Part shown: positions 50,670 through 62,189 of the stretch, piece by piece | How positions within the stretch are numbered: the first letter of the stretch is position 1 | Layout: each line of letters opens with the position of its first letter | Origin: Tamarix chinensis | Lineage: Eukaryota; Streptophyta; Magnoliopsida; Caryophyllales; Tamaricaceae | Reading direction: 5' to 3' | NCBI GenBank assembly: GCA_030549775.1 | Contig: CM060181.1 | Coordinates: 55,475,201 to 55,539,200 of the forward strand | DNA: 64,000 nucleotides | Program-made: the position numbers and the translations under genes | Notes under the pieces: model-generated | What the model saw: only the letters and a program-made list of their open reading frames with translations | The model's database searches: none | Told to the model about the DNA's origin: nothing

Positions 50670-51620
50670 TATTTACTAATTTACCAAAATACCCTTATTC
50701 TTATAATATACAAGGTTATACTTAGACAAGTGTGCCTAAAGCCACAAACCCTTATTCTTTTATTTAATATATGTTATGTCTTATTATGGAGGCTTATTTA
50801 ATTCATTGACTTGTTATTTGTAATTTACCGATTTACCTCTTCATACTTACAAATTACTAAAATACCCCTCTTGTTTATAAAGTTATCAAGTTACCCATTT
50901 TTACTTGCCAAATTACCATATTACACTTCATTCTTGTATAGTTACCAAAATACCCCTTGTATTTGTTAGATTACCAAATTATCCTCCATACTTATTAAGT
51001 CACCAAGTTTACCCCTCATATTTGTTAAGTTACCAAATTATACTTTTGGTTGGTTAAATTACCAAACTCCCATTTATACTTGTTAAAATTACAAAATTAC
51101 CCTTCACGCTTATTACAATTACCAAATTACCCTTTGATTAGTTAAATTACCAAATTACCCCTTATCATGCCAAATTACCAAAATACCCCTCTTACCTACT
51201 AAATTACCATTTTGCCCCTTTTATTCACCAAATTACCAAGTTACCCTTCCTTTGTGCCAAATTACCAAAATACCCTTCTTCTTTATTAAATTACCACTAT
51301 ACCCCCTTTTACTTACAAAATTACAAAGTCGTCCTTCCTTTATGACAAATAACCAAAATACCCTTCTTACTTATTACTTTACCATTTTACCCCTTTTTAC
51401 TTACAAAATTACCAAGTTACCCTTCTTTTGTGCCAAATTACCAAAATACCTTTCTTACTTATTACTTTACCATTTTACCCCTTTTATTCATCAAATTACC
51501 AAGTTACCCTTCCTTTGTGTCAAATTACCAAAATACCCTTCTTACTTATTAATTTACCATTTTACCCTCTTATGTTTATAAAATTACCATTTTTCCCTTA
51601 TTATGCCAAATTTACTAAAA
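50670..51620 (+). repeat. AAATTACC tandem array with an 87-88 bp higher-order unit
   Basis: Short AAATTACCAAAATACCC units recur throughout. In the right part the phrase recurs at 51172, 51259, 51347, 51435 and 51522, a regular 87-88 base spacing. The two overlapping open frames here (51252-51700) reflect the repeat, not a protein gene. Confidence 0.85.
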
Positions 51621-53109
51621 TACCCTTTCCGCATCAAACATTAACATCCATAGTTCATATACCTCATTTAACACCACTAATTATTATTATTTATTATTAA
51701 TACTCATTAGCACCTACCACACATACTTATTTAGGCTACACTTTTTTAAAAAGAAAAATTACTAAAATGCCCCTTGGGCTTATATTAACATTATCTATGG
51801 CCACATTACATTATAATGTAATATATAAGCATTTAACATTATCTTTTTAGGCTTCTTCCTTAACATTATCTTTAACCTTAAGGCTTCTTCCTTAACTTTT
51901 GTTTCTACACATGACACATAAATTAAGAAGCTTTTCATTTCAACTACCAATATATGCCACAAATTATGTTATAATTAGCATTATACATCATGCACATAAA
52001 CATATTAAAAACCCTAATGTGCTAGCATAAATGTATCCACACATTTTAGTAAGGTATAATGGTTACCTAATTTTCAGCAATAATTAAACCTTATCGGTAT
52101 CCTAGTTGAAGGTTTGTGCTTTAAATAGTAAAAATTAATACCTAAAATTAATATAAAAAATTAGCATAATAGAAGTAGAAAATAAAAAGAATATTTTTTT
52201 ATCAAAAGCTTAATTAATACATACTAATACTAACTATTTTTATACCTCAAAATTAACCAAAACTTGGCTTAAATAGATACAACAGACTCACTACATGCAG
52301 CAAAGAAGGGAGAATAAGGGTCGAAGGGGGATAGAAGAAAGAGGGAGGGGTTGGTTCAGGTAAGGGTTTTGGAGGTTGAGTTGAGGGCTTGTGGAGGAAA
52401 GTGACGGTGGTGGTTGGGTGTAGGGAGAGATTAGGGGTGTAAGTGGTTGTCGGGGGTCGAAGGTATGTGGCTTAAGGTCATAGAGATGGTGGCTGTAGGG
52501 CTAGAAAGATGGGTGTAAGGATGGGAAAAGGAGAAGAAGGAAGGGAAAATAAGAGAAGAAAGGAGAGGTTGTAGGGGAATTTCGGCCAAGGGGTAGTGGA
52601 AAAGGTGCCAGGGAGTTGATGGGTGGTCGTGGGGCCGGCAGAAGAGGCAGAATGGCAATGTACAATGGTTATGCAGGGTGGAGGCCGAGAAGGGGGAAAG
52701 ACAAAAAAAAAGAAGGGGAAATGTGACTGTAAGGGTGAGTGGGGGTTATTAGGTGGTGCAGGGAGTAGTAGTGGGTGCTAGGGGTTAGCTGTGGTGGTCA
52801 ACTAGGCAGCAACAACACTGGTTGAGTTGGTAAAGAAAAAATAAGGGAGGGAGAAGGGAAGGGAAGAAGGAAGAAAAGAGGGGATCTGTAGGGAATTGAG
52901 AGAAGTCGAGGGAGGTCAAAAATGGGTAGAGAAGGAGGATATAAGGGGAAGAAAAGGAAGAGGGAAATAGGGTAGGTATAGCCGGTTAGGTAGCTATAGG
53001 GGGTCGGACGTATAGGTGGAAAGAAGGAGAAGAAGAAGAAGGGGAAAGGAGGGCATGCAGGGTAGGGGTGTAAGGGTTTTGTGGACAAATATGGAAGGAA
53101 AGGGATGGA

Positions 53110-53145
53110 GGAGAGAGAGAGAGATAGATAGATAGATAGAGAGGC
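53110..53145 (+). repeat. (GA)n/(GATA)n microsatellite in LTR C
   Basis: A short GA run followed by GATA units inside the purine-rich part of the LTR. Confidence 0.85.
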
Positions 53146-54908
53146 AGGCTACAATGATAAGGCTGCAAGGAATTTGTTAGCAAGGAGGTTGCAAGCTGCC
53201 ATAGGGGTGTTTGGTTGAAGAAGGAAGGAGAAGGGAAGAAGAAAGGAGAAAGGGGGGTTACATGCTGGTCGAGCGAGGAAAGGAAAAGAAGGGGAATAGG
53301 CCAGCCCTATGCATGCGAAAGGGAAATAAGGGGGAAGAGGTTGGGTTAGCCCAACCAAGGGAGGAAAGGAAAGAAAATAAAGAATAGAGGGGTTGGACGT
53401 GAGGGGGAAGAAGAAGGAAGAGGGCCGACGACCCAACATGGAGAGAAAAAGAAGGCTGGCTGGTGGCCCGAAGGGAGGAAAGAAGAAAAGAAAAAGGAAG
53501 GAAAAGGAGAAAGAAAAAGGAAAATGGTGAAAAATAAAATTAAAATAATATTTATAATAAGGATATTTAATTCGTTAGATAGATAAATTAATTTATTTAA
53601 AATTTAAGATATTAGTTTAATATCCATTTTTTTTGTAAAATATGGGTTTTAAAAATTATTTAAATAAAATGAGTATGATAAAATAAAATAAAAAATATTT
53701 ATTTTAATTAAATAAATAATCATATCCATTTTTATACACCCAAAAGTCCATAAAGTAATTAAATTAATTAATTTAAAAATTAAATGTTACAAAATGAGGA
53801 TTAATTATTAAATTTTAGGTTTTAAAATTTTAGGGTATTACACCAAGAAACGGTGAAAATAGTTAAAGTTAGGGAGGGGATAATTAGCAATATTGGTGCA
53901 AACAAAAGGGAGAAAGAGAGTGCAACACAAAATGGTCAAAGGAGGGGGGAGTTTTTCGGTGTAAATGGGTATAGAAAATGGTGGATCTTTGACCAAAATG
54001 GTCGAAGGTGGGAATTGTGGTGTTATGGTGTTTGTGGCCAAATGGTAGAGGGAAAGAACGACAATAATGGTCGAAGGAAAAGGTAGAGGAATAGAAAATG
54101 ACGCTAGTGGAGATGGGATAGGAATGATAAGCGGTGTCGAAGGTAAGAAAGGAGAGAAAATTGTGCACAAGAAAGGGGAGGTTACAGGGTGTTAATACGT
54201 GGGTGCAGAGGTAGATTCTATGATGTTGGCTGGTTTAGGGTATGTGGATTCGGTGGTGGTGGGCGGTGGTTTGCTAAGGAGCCTGGAGGGGGTTGGTGTT
54301 GTAGAATAAAAACTGGTAGAGGAAAGGAGTTATGATGAGGAGAATGAGGAATTCTTGTGCATGAAAGGGAGCTCAGGTGAGGTAGAATTTGTAGAGTAGT
54401 TGAGGGATTTTTGGAATAACATAGGAGGGAAATGAAGTGTTATAAGTAGGGGGTTTCATGCAAGAAAAAGAGGAAGGAAACTAGGAGAGAAAATGTGGGG
54501 AGAGGGGATTCATAGTGTAGAGTGATAGGTGAGGTTTGTAGGTAAGGTGTGGGGGTAAGGAGGGTAGGGCAATGGTCAAGGGGAAAATATAGTATAGGTT
54601 AGGGATAGGTTAGGGTAAAATTAAAGCTAGAGATCTAGGGTAAAAATATCTGATAGAGTTTAAGGTTACTAGACTAGGTTTATTTGATAAAAACAAATAC
54701 CCATTATGATCCATCCTAGGTTTTAAATTTTAATATGCACTCTCTCGCATATTTTAACCTAATTAAATTTTATAACCAATAAGTTGTAATAATATTACAC
54801 ATATTAGCAATATATTTATTATTGAATATCCTAAAATAATTATTATAACTAGTACACATAATTGCTGGTTATAATTAAGGTTGTTTAGAAATAGGGTATT
54901 ATAGTATA

Positions 54909-55429
54909 AGTCATAGACCAATGTTTTTTATGTTGTAAGTAAAACAAGCATTATTTCAAATCAAATGAAACCAAGTTAGCAAATGTAATATGGAATTTGG
55001 TGATATGTATATTTAGAATTGATTAGATAAGTTATTATGAGAAATAAGCGATATAAGTTGAATAAGTTAATGGTGAAATGTAGTATAAGTGAAATTAGTA
55101 AATATATCGTTGTTTGTGTGATAACATAACAATGGAAGAGAATAACCAATGGACCTCATATGCATGTTAGGATTATATTATTATATACTTTTTCATTATC
55201 ATAATATTATTATTTATTCTATTTTAAGTCTTTGAAGAAATTTTAGGGGCTTGGCATGAATAGTAATGAATAACAGTCTTTAAATTAATGTTCCATTTTT
55301 CTTGCATTAGCATGCTTTTTAGTATTATTTAGTGTGAACATGATTCTATATATCTTACATAAGCATGCTATTACTTGTAGTAGGGTTTTTTTTTTAATTT
55401 TTATGTATATCATACAAATACTTTAATTT
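54909..55429. other. A+T-rich sequence, nothing recognised
   Basis: Continues the insertion site of solo LTR E. No feature was recognised. Confidence 0.3.
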
Positions 55430-56157
55430 TTAGTGCCCTACTTTGGTGTTGTTTAGGATTGTTGTTTTGGCAGTTACCTTAGAGCCCTACTACTATGATT
55501 TGAATGTATTTAACTAATCAAATATGACTTTACACTCTAAAATGATGAGAAGTGGTTTGGTATGTTTACTGTTGAGTTAAGACTTAGACCATGATATATG
55601 TTTCTTCGTGAGTATTGTTTGTATAGTTTATGTCGTATGCTTATACATGCTATTTGATTTTTATGTGGCTACGTGAAATGTGGGTATGCTGCCTCTTGTA
55701 AGGTATTATGATTTACTCAATATGAGAGATCCATACTAATACTACTTTTGCATATAATTATGTGAGGGCCATTGAATGGTATAAAGGTTATAAGCATAGA
55801 CAAGACAAGTGGGGTCCTTGGGAAGAGGTTCCAATTTTAGAATGGGTATTTAGGTCTAAGAGTTAGGGAAACTAGAATAGTACCTTTGGGAGCTGGTTTT
55901 TGTTACCATTGGTTTTCCTTTGAACTCTTAAGTCCTATATTGTACTTTGGTTATACTATTATACTATAACATTTATTCATAAATCTATTATGTATTATTT
56001 ATATTTTTGCTTATTTACTCTAATTGAGTTACCTTACCACTTAGCATAAAAAGGCAAAGAGCTAGAATTATGCTAAATGTGCCGGTAACACCTGATAATT
56101 TATTAATTAACACTTTTATAAAAATTAAAATTTTCAGCCAGTAAATTGGGGTGTTAC
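55430..56157 (-). repeat. Partial family-2 LTR (G), minus strand
   Basis: The minus strand starts TGTAACACCCCAATTTACTGG at 56157 and matches the first 700 bases of LTR E in order, including CTTCCCAAGGACCCCACTTGTCTTG and the following block up to GTAGGGCACTAA. Beyond about 55430 the similarity is lost. With E it forms an inverted pair. Confidence 0.7.
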
Positions 56158-56814
56158 ATCAACTCATTCGCCAGCTAATCATAGTGCAATAGAAAATGTT
56201 CACTCTCCATAAACTTAGGATGTGGGACACTCATTACAAAAAAAAAAAATCTCTATGCACCTCTCTTGTTGTAATCCATGACTCCACTATAGGAAGGGTC
56301 CTCAACAAGTGGTTGGATAAAAATATATAAGGCCCAATGTAATGATCGACATCCACTATATAATTCAACTTTCCAATAAGCCACCTAACATAAACTCTAA
56401 TGTCCCTATTAGGTGACATCCAAAATCATGATATAGGTAGTCCTATTGCTCCAATAGACATCCTAGGAAATCCTACAAAGGCATAACAACTCAACTCAAC
56501 TCGGAACTCATAAATCAACCCAATTTCTAAAAAAATAATTCCTGAAACTTCTAATAAAGATCAAGCTTGTTTTTCTATACCATAGTTCATCCACAACACA
56601 GAGGATATAACCCCATCTAGACACCCAACTTAACAAGGTATGACACAAAAATAAATAGTTTCAACTAGGTTATGAATTAAAGGACTAAGACCAATACAAC
56701 GATAAACTCCCAACTCACAATTATCAAAAGGCTAAATTACGTTTTAAAACATTTAGGAAACGAAAACTTTAAATAACAAAGGAGAGGATTTTTTTATAAA
56801 AAATTGATACCAAA
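56158..56814. other. Spacer between two family-2 LTR copies
   Basis: A+T-rich, with no recognised feature. A short minus-strand frame at 56234-56419 has no recognisable similarity. Confidence 0.3.
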
Positions 56815-56888
56815 TTTTAACTCCCTTATTTTTAATACTTAAAATTTGTTTTTGAAAATTTAATAATTACCAAATTAATGGGTGTTAC

Positions 56889-57245
56889 CCTAGTATTAAA
56901 AATCGGACCGGACCGGCCGGTCCAACCAGTGAACCGGCGAACCGGTCAGGTCACCAGTTAAATTTTATATGCCGGTTTTTAAGATCTCGGAACCAGTGAA
57001 AACCGGTCAAAAACCGGTCGGACCAGTGAAAACAGGTGAACCGGTCAAAAAACCGGTCTTAGAACCGGTCAAAAATCGGTCGGGAGCCGGTCACATTTAT
57101 GTAGAGTTTAATTTTCTATATATTTCATATTTTTTGACTTAAAATGTACCACTAGTTCGACCAGTCCAAACCACTGGTTCGACCACTAAACGAGTGAACC
57201 AGTGATGAGACCGGTTCGATGACCAGTCCGGTTTTTAAAACTATG
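56889..57245. mobile_element. Hat-like non-autonomous element rich in CCGGTC
   Basis: It is flanked by GGTGTTAC (56881-56888 and 57246-57253); the identity extends a few more bases, so the duplication could be read as 8 or 9 bp. Terminal inverted repeats read CCTAGTATTAAAAATCGGAC and CATAGTTTTAAAAACCGGAC. Inside are more than fifteen copies of ACCGGTC, CCGGTC or CCAGTG motifs in both orientations. It has no coding capacity. An 8-bp duplication fits hAT; a 9-bp one would fit Mutator-like elements. Confidence 0.78.
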
Positions 57246-58744
57246 GGTGTTACCATTACACTTAGTATACGCCCAGTTCTCTCAACTTTCTTATGTCAAG
57301 TGCTAAGGTTGAAAACAAAACATAACTAGAATAAAACAATCGAATTAAGTGGTAATATAAAATTATGAGTTATAGATACTATTCTCCGTATAAAAAAAAT
57401 ACACCAAGGGACATAAGAGTCCTATGAAAAATTGGTCATATCAAAACTGTTACCTAAATGTATAACATCGATTTGCCCTAACTCTTAGACTAGTAATCCC
57501 ATTATAAGAATGATACCTCTTCCTAAGGGTGCCACTTATCCTTGCCTTTATTATACGCCTCAAAATACTCCATTCCCTTCACATAATCATCTACAAAAGT
57601 ATTATCTATAAGACTTCCTCATACTAAGTAAATCATAATACCTAACAAGAGGAGACATACCCATATAACATATAATCACACAATCATCTAAAAATCATGC
57701 TTAAAATGCAAAGAACATAATAATATATAATAATCATGGGATAATATTTATATCCACAAAATCTCATGCTGAGTAGTTAATGATACTAAATCATTTCACA
57801 CCTACTTGAAGTATATAATAGTTATATCTGAATCATCAAAACAATGTGAAACATCAAGCTAGGGCATTAAGGCAACTATCATGCAAACAAATCCAAATCA
57901 ATTTCTTTTTATATCTTTACAATATAGTTGCTTCCATTTTTAATTAATTTAGAGGCATATAATCAACCAAGGGACACTAAAGTACACCTAGTCATATTGG
58001 TGCACGAAGCTAACACAATACCCTTCCTCTAGAACCTAGGGACACAACAGTACGCCTGGTCATATGTAACACCCCCAAATTTACTACTGAAAAATTTTGT
58101 GTTAATAAAAGGTTTTACAAACACAAAATGACAAAATAGTAAACTCGAGGGCATTACCGCCACACTTAGTACCAGATCGATTCACTCCTACCGTTCCAAT
58201 ACTAAGTGCTAAGGCTAAACAAGGTCCCACAAATCATTAATAAAAACACAAGTCATATAGAAATCAGAGTGGGGTTTAGGATTACAAACCAAGAGTAGTT
58301 AAATAAGTTTTTCAAATACATCAACACAGGACGACAAGTAAAATGATACATCACAAAAGTAAGATAGAGTCTGACCAATCACTCTCGACCCCCAAGTCAA
58401 GTTTAGGTTCAACTCTCAACCCCGCCCGATGCCTCATAGGTGTTGTAGGCATCAAAGACGTCGTCCCCTACCTGCACAAACTCAGACGGGTCTTCTGCTT
58501 GTGGGAATGAGTAGCACCCATGAAATGAGTGATCATTACGCTACGTACTAAGTAAGGTAACAGATGCGCTAAGGCCAAACATACAAATCATACAACATAG
58601 CATACATGGCATAATCACATAAGCAACATGTAGTAATATAGATGATAAAGGATGACTACGGACCAAGTGGACTCATTCATTAGATCTTTAGTAAATATAG
58701 TTGATTCACATCATAGACTTTATCAATCCATGTGAGTGTGGAAA

Positions 58745-59085
58745 CCCCACTATTATAGCCGGTGGATCGGTCACTTATAGGGCAGAACGCACCTAACCAC
58801 TATTTTATGCCGGTAGATCAGTCTCCAGGGCAGAACGCTCCTGGCCACTATTATGCCGGTGGATCGGTTTGGCCTCGACTCTCATGGTGTTTCACTAGTA
58901 GCTTTCCCATGATTCATTGGCAACATAATGTTTGGTTTGTTGAGCTCGGAATCCCCCACTATTATAGCCAATAGATCAGTCACTTATAGGGATGAACGCA
59001 CCTAACCACTATTTATGCTAGTGGATCGGTCTCCAAGGCACCCCAGCACCTAGCCACTATTATGCCGGTGGATCTGTCTGGGCCC
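58745..59085 (+). repeat. Hairpin module array in solo LTR D
   Basis: Six modules, several reading CCACTATTATGCCGGTGGATC. GAGCTCGGAATCCCC lies in the middle. Confidence 0.8.
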
Positions 59086-60306
59086 AGCTCAACAATCTTA
59101 CTCTTTAAGTTATTAGTATCTTATTTGTGTCTTATTAGATAAAGCTTTTCACCCTTGACATGCATGTCAACTACCTTCTACTGCTATTCTCCCAAGGGGG
59201 CCCGTCCCATATCTTGAGACTCCTACGCTCCTTATCATACCCCGACACCCATTTCCTTGTACACATACACTTAATGAAAAACCCAACTCCTACGGGTGTG
59301 GGTTAGACCAAACACCTTATAACACCAACTCTACCTACTATCACCCTCTAGGATTTTCCCTTGAAAACCCTAATTGGACCTATGTGGCCCAACTTTCTCT
59401 CACCTACACTACTGTTACTCCATTTATCACCCCACACCTTATCTCATTTAGATCCAATCCCAAATCATATCACCTTACCCCTTGAATAAACATGTGACTG
59501 GAAAAAAAAACCCTAGTTGGCCACTTCAAACCCTAGTACCTTTCTTCTCCCACAAGTAACCTCTCTCTCTTTCACCCAAAACCTCTTCTTTCCCAAGGAA
59601 CTCATACTCACCCCTTATAAAGTAAATTTCCACTATTAACCCGTACTCCACTCTCCTTAATCATTTTTACTCCCACATTTTCTAGATTAGTGCTTTATCC
59701 CCAAACCCTAATTGGGTCCCTTATACACCCTTACACCAACCTATGTACTATTTCTCATCCCAAGTCTCTAATCACTCCATAACTCTCCCCTTAGCTAATT
59801 TACACCCTAATACAACTTTTCTCACATAAAGATCATCCCTATGCAAGATTTATCCACTCCATGCAAACTCTCAAAGTTCCCATGCAAATGTTAAGACTCC
59901 CATGCATGGTTCCCATCTCTCATTCATTTTGGCCATTCCTCCCTCTTTAATTTCCTATCATGGATCATGAGGTAATTTGGCCAACCTCATATCCCCTTTA
60001 GTGAACTCACTTCCCATTTTCTTTCTTTTTATCCTTTCATTTCCATATCATGTTATCAATGGTCCTATCATGCATGTCCTAGAGGGCCATAACATATCAC
60101 ATCATAATCACCATATATACATATATTGCACATGTCACAAGAAAACATATACAATATACCTCAACTCCAAGATGCGCTACACATAAGACAAGTCAGTGAC
60201 AATCGTTTAATACACGATGTAGCATGATATAAATCATCCAAGGCATACAAGTCACATAACACACATGGTCCTTAGCTACATCCTTACCTAAAACTACGCC
60301 AGGCTT

Positions 60307-60318
60307 GGAGCACGCTCC
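60307..60318. promoter_or_regulatory. Near-palindrome GGAGCACGCTCC (LTR D)
   Basis: The counterpart of the 12-bp palindrome in A and B, with T changed to C at one central base. Confidence 0.45.
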
Positions 60319-60603
60319 TACGCCTCCTTAGAATTTTAGCTTGGTTCACCTATAAGAAGGTAAGACTAATGATTAGTTTCCCTTCTACTGAAAATACTAT
60401 TATTTCTTATTTTAGTCTAAGATTAGGGTTGTTATTATTACAGGGAGTTTTATAAGTGAAAACTAAGGTTTTTACCATCAAGTTAGCCTACTAGATATTG
60501 CTAGTCAAAATATACTTATGTTAATATTCATAACCATATTTGTATCATTAAAACTAATAGCTTTATTTATTCTAATAATAGTACTAATAATTGTTAAAAT
60601 AAA

Positions 60604-60604
<1 letters not shown>

Positions 60605-60648
<44 letters not shown>

Positions 60649-60796
60649 GTAATACCAATGCTCCTAGAAATAGAAGCCCTATTATTTTTAAGGCTAAGGA
60701 TAATAATGGTTTTAGGGATAAGATAATAATATAATATTAGTATTATTAACAAAGTACTAATATTATTAAAGATAATAATGATAATAGTTATATTTG

Positions 60797-60848
<52 letters not shown>

Positions 60849-61356
60849 TATAAGGGTTTGAATGTTTCTATCACAATAATATTAACAAAGTACTAACAAT
60901 AATAATAGTAATACTAATAATGATACCTTAGTAATAATGTTAGTAAAAAAGGCATTAAGAATAATATTAGTAGTAGTAGTAGTAGTAGTAATAATAATAA
61001 TAATAAGGTTGGGTATTCTTCTTCTATAGTAACAAAAGGGTAACATGCTGAATTCGGTTTCAATAACATTAATAATAATAAAAATAATAGTACTAATAAT
61101 AACAACAACAAGGATAATAATAATAATAATTTATTATTATTATTAAAAATAATAATGATGATAATAATAATGTTAAGCATAATAATAACAATAAAAATAA
61201 CAATAACAATAATATATTAGCTAAATGATCACAATAATATAAGGGTCCAAATATTTTCATTAATAATAAAAGGTGATAATGGATAAAGTTAGTATTAACA
61301 ATATTAGCAAGAAAATAATAATAATGATAATGGTAATAATTATAATAATATTAATG

Positions 61357-61447
<91 letters not shown>

Positions 61448-61612
61448 CAACAACAAGGGTTATCATGATAATACTAAAACTGTAGATCTCCATTAATAGT
61501 AGCATTAGTTATAAATATTTCAAAGGTTAGTTTAAGTAGTAGTAGTAGTTGTTGTTGTTGTTGTTGTTGTTGTTGTAGTAGTAGTACTACTAGTACTAGT
61601 AGTAATAATGGT

Positions 61613-61646
<34 letters not shown>

Positions 61647-61650
61647 TAGA
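60605..61650 (+). repeat. Extensive (AAT)n and other triplet tracts in LTR D
   Basis: AAT runs at about 60607-60648 and 60799-60845, and a near-continuous run from 61355 to 61442, followed by AAC units. A (GTT)n run lies at 61549-61576 and another AAT run at 61617-61643. Frames encoding poly-Ile or poly-Leu here are spurious. Confidence 0.93.
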
Positions 61651-62180
61651 TAATACCATTAATATTATTAAATAACTAATACTTGTATAAAGTGAGTTTA
61701 AGGGTTGGGAAGGTTAGAGAACCACCTAAGGCAGTAGTGGCACCGGCGGCGGCAGTTGTGGAAATTTGAGGTGGTGGAAGGAGGAGAAAGGAGGGAGGAG
61801 GATAAAGGAGGGAGGAGGAGGGGAGATAAGGAGAAAAGGAGGTGTGGGGAGGTAGAGGAGGCTCCCCTGGTTGTTTTTGAGGGTAGAGGTGGCATTGGTG
61901 GTGGCGAAATTGACGGCGGGTGGTGGTGCGAAGGGCGGCAGGGGCTGAAGTTGGTCATTTGGGGAGGGTGACTTTGCACAGCCGGGGTGGCTCGTGCAGG
62001 GAAAATCAAGAGACGAGGAGGGTTTGATTAGGTAGAGGGTGGTGCAAGGAGCAGCTTTAGGGGTGGTTTGGCTGGCGGCGATGGGTGGTAGCTGTGGGTT
62101 GCTCATCTAAAGGGACAGCAACGAGAAGGGTCGTTTATGGATTTTCGAGATCAAAATTCAAATTGAGGCAGGCTATGGGG

Positions 62181-62189
62181 TATTTATAG
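62181..62189 (+). promoter_or_regulatory. Likely LTR D TATA box
   Basis: TATTTATAG after GGGG, 830 bases before the LTR end, matching its place in A and B. Confidence 0.55.

Larger units (their letters stand above)
49254..53842 (+). mobile_element. Giant solo LTR C (family 1), 4589 bp, nested in E
   Basis: It starts TATAACACCCCCAAAATTCAC and ends GGGTATTACA. CCAAG flanks it (49249-49253 and 53843-53847). The start block and hairpin array (50015-50375) match the other copies, but the middle differs. An A+T-rich array of AAATTACC motifs fills 50670-51620, and the palindrome, long (AAT)n tracts and TATTTATAG of A, B and D were not found. The G-rich and purine-rich part spans 52310-53530. It is the most divergent member of the family. 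Confidence 0.86.
46867..54903 (+). mobile_element. Solo LTR E (family 2), 3443 bp, split by nested solo LTR C
   Basis: It starts TGTAACACCCCTATTTTACT and ends GGGTATTATA (final CA mutated to TA). GTATA flanks it at 46862-46866 and 54904-54908. The left part is 46867-49253 and the right part 53843-54903, with solo LTR C between. It contains iterated GGTAGGGCAYTRAGGTAAC modules at 47540-47710 and GGGACACAA modules after 47760. A TTATAAGTAGG promoter-like motif lies about 465 bases before the end. No coding region was seen. Related copies lie on the minus strand at 55430-56157 and on the plus strand from about 56815. Confidence 0.82.

Noticed and set aside
51252..51700. Two frames with a repeating ITKIPF-type peptide
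   Set aside because: They mirror the 87-88 bp AAATTACC repeat and overlap in two frames, so a repeat protein is not supported.
60914..61659. Poly-Ile, poly-Leu and poly-Gln frames
   Set aside because: Translations of (AAT)n, (GTA)n and (GTT)n microsatellites.
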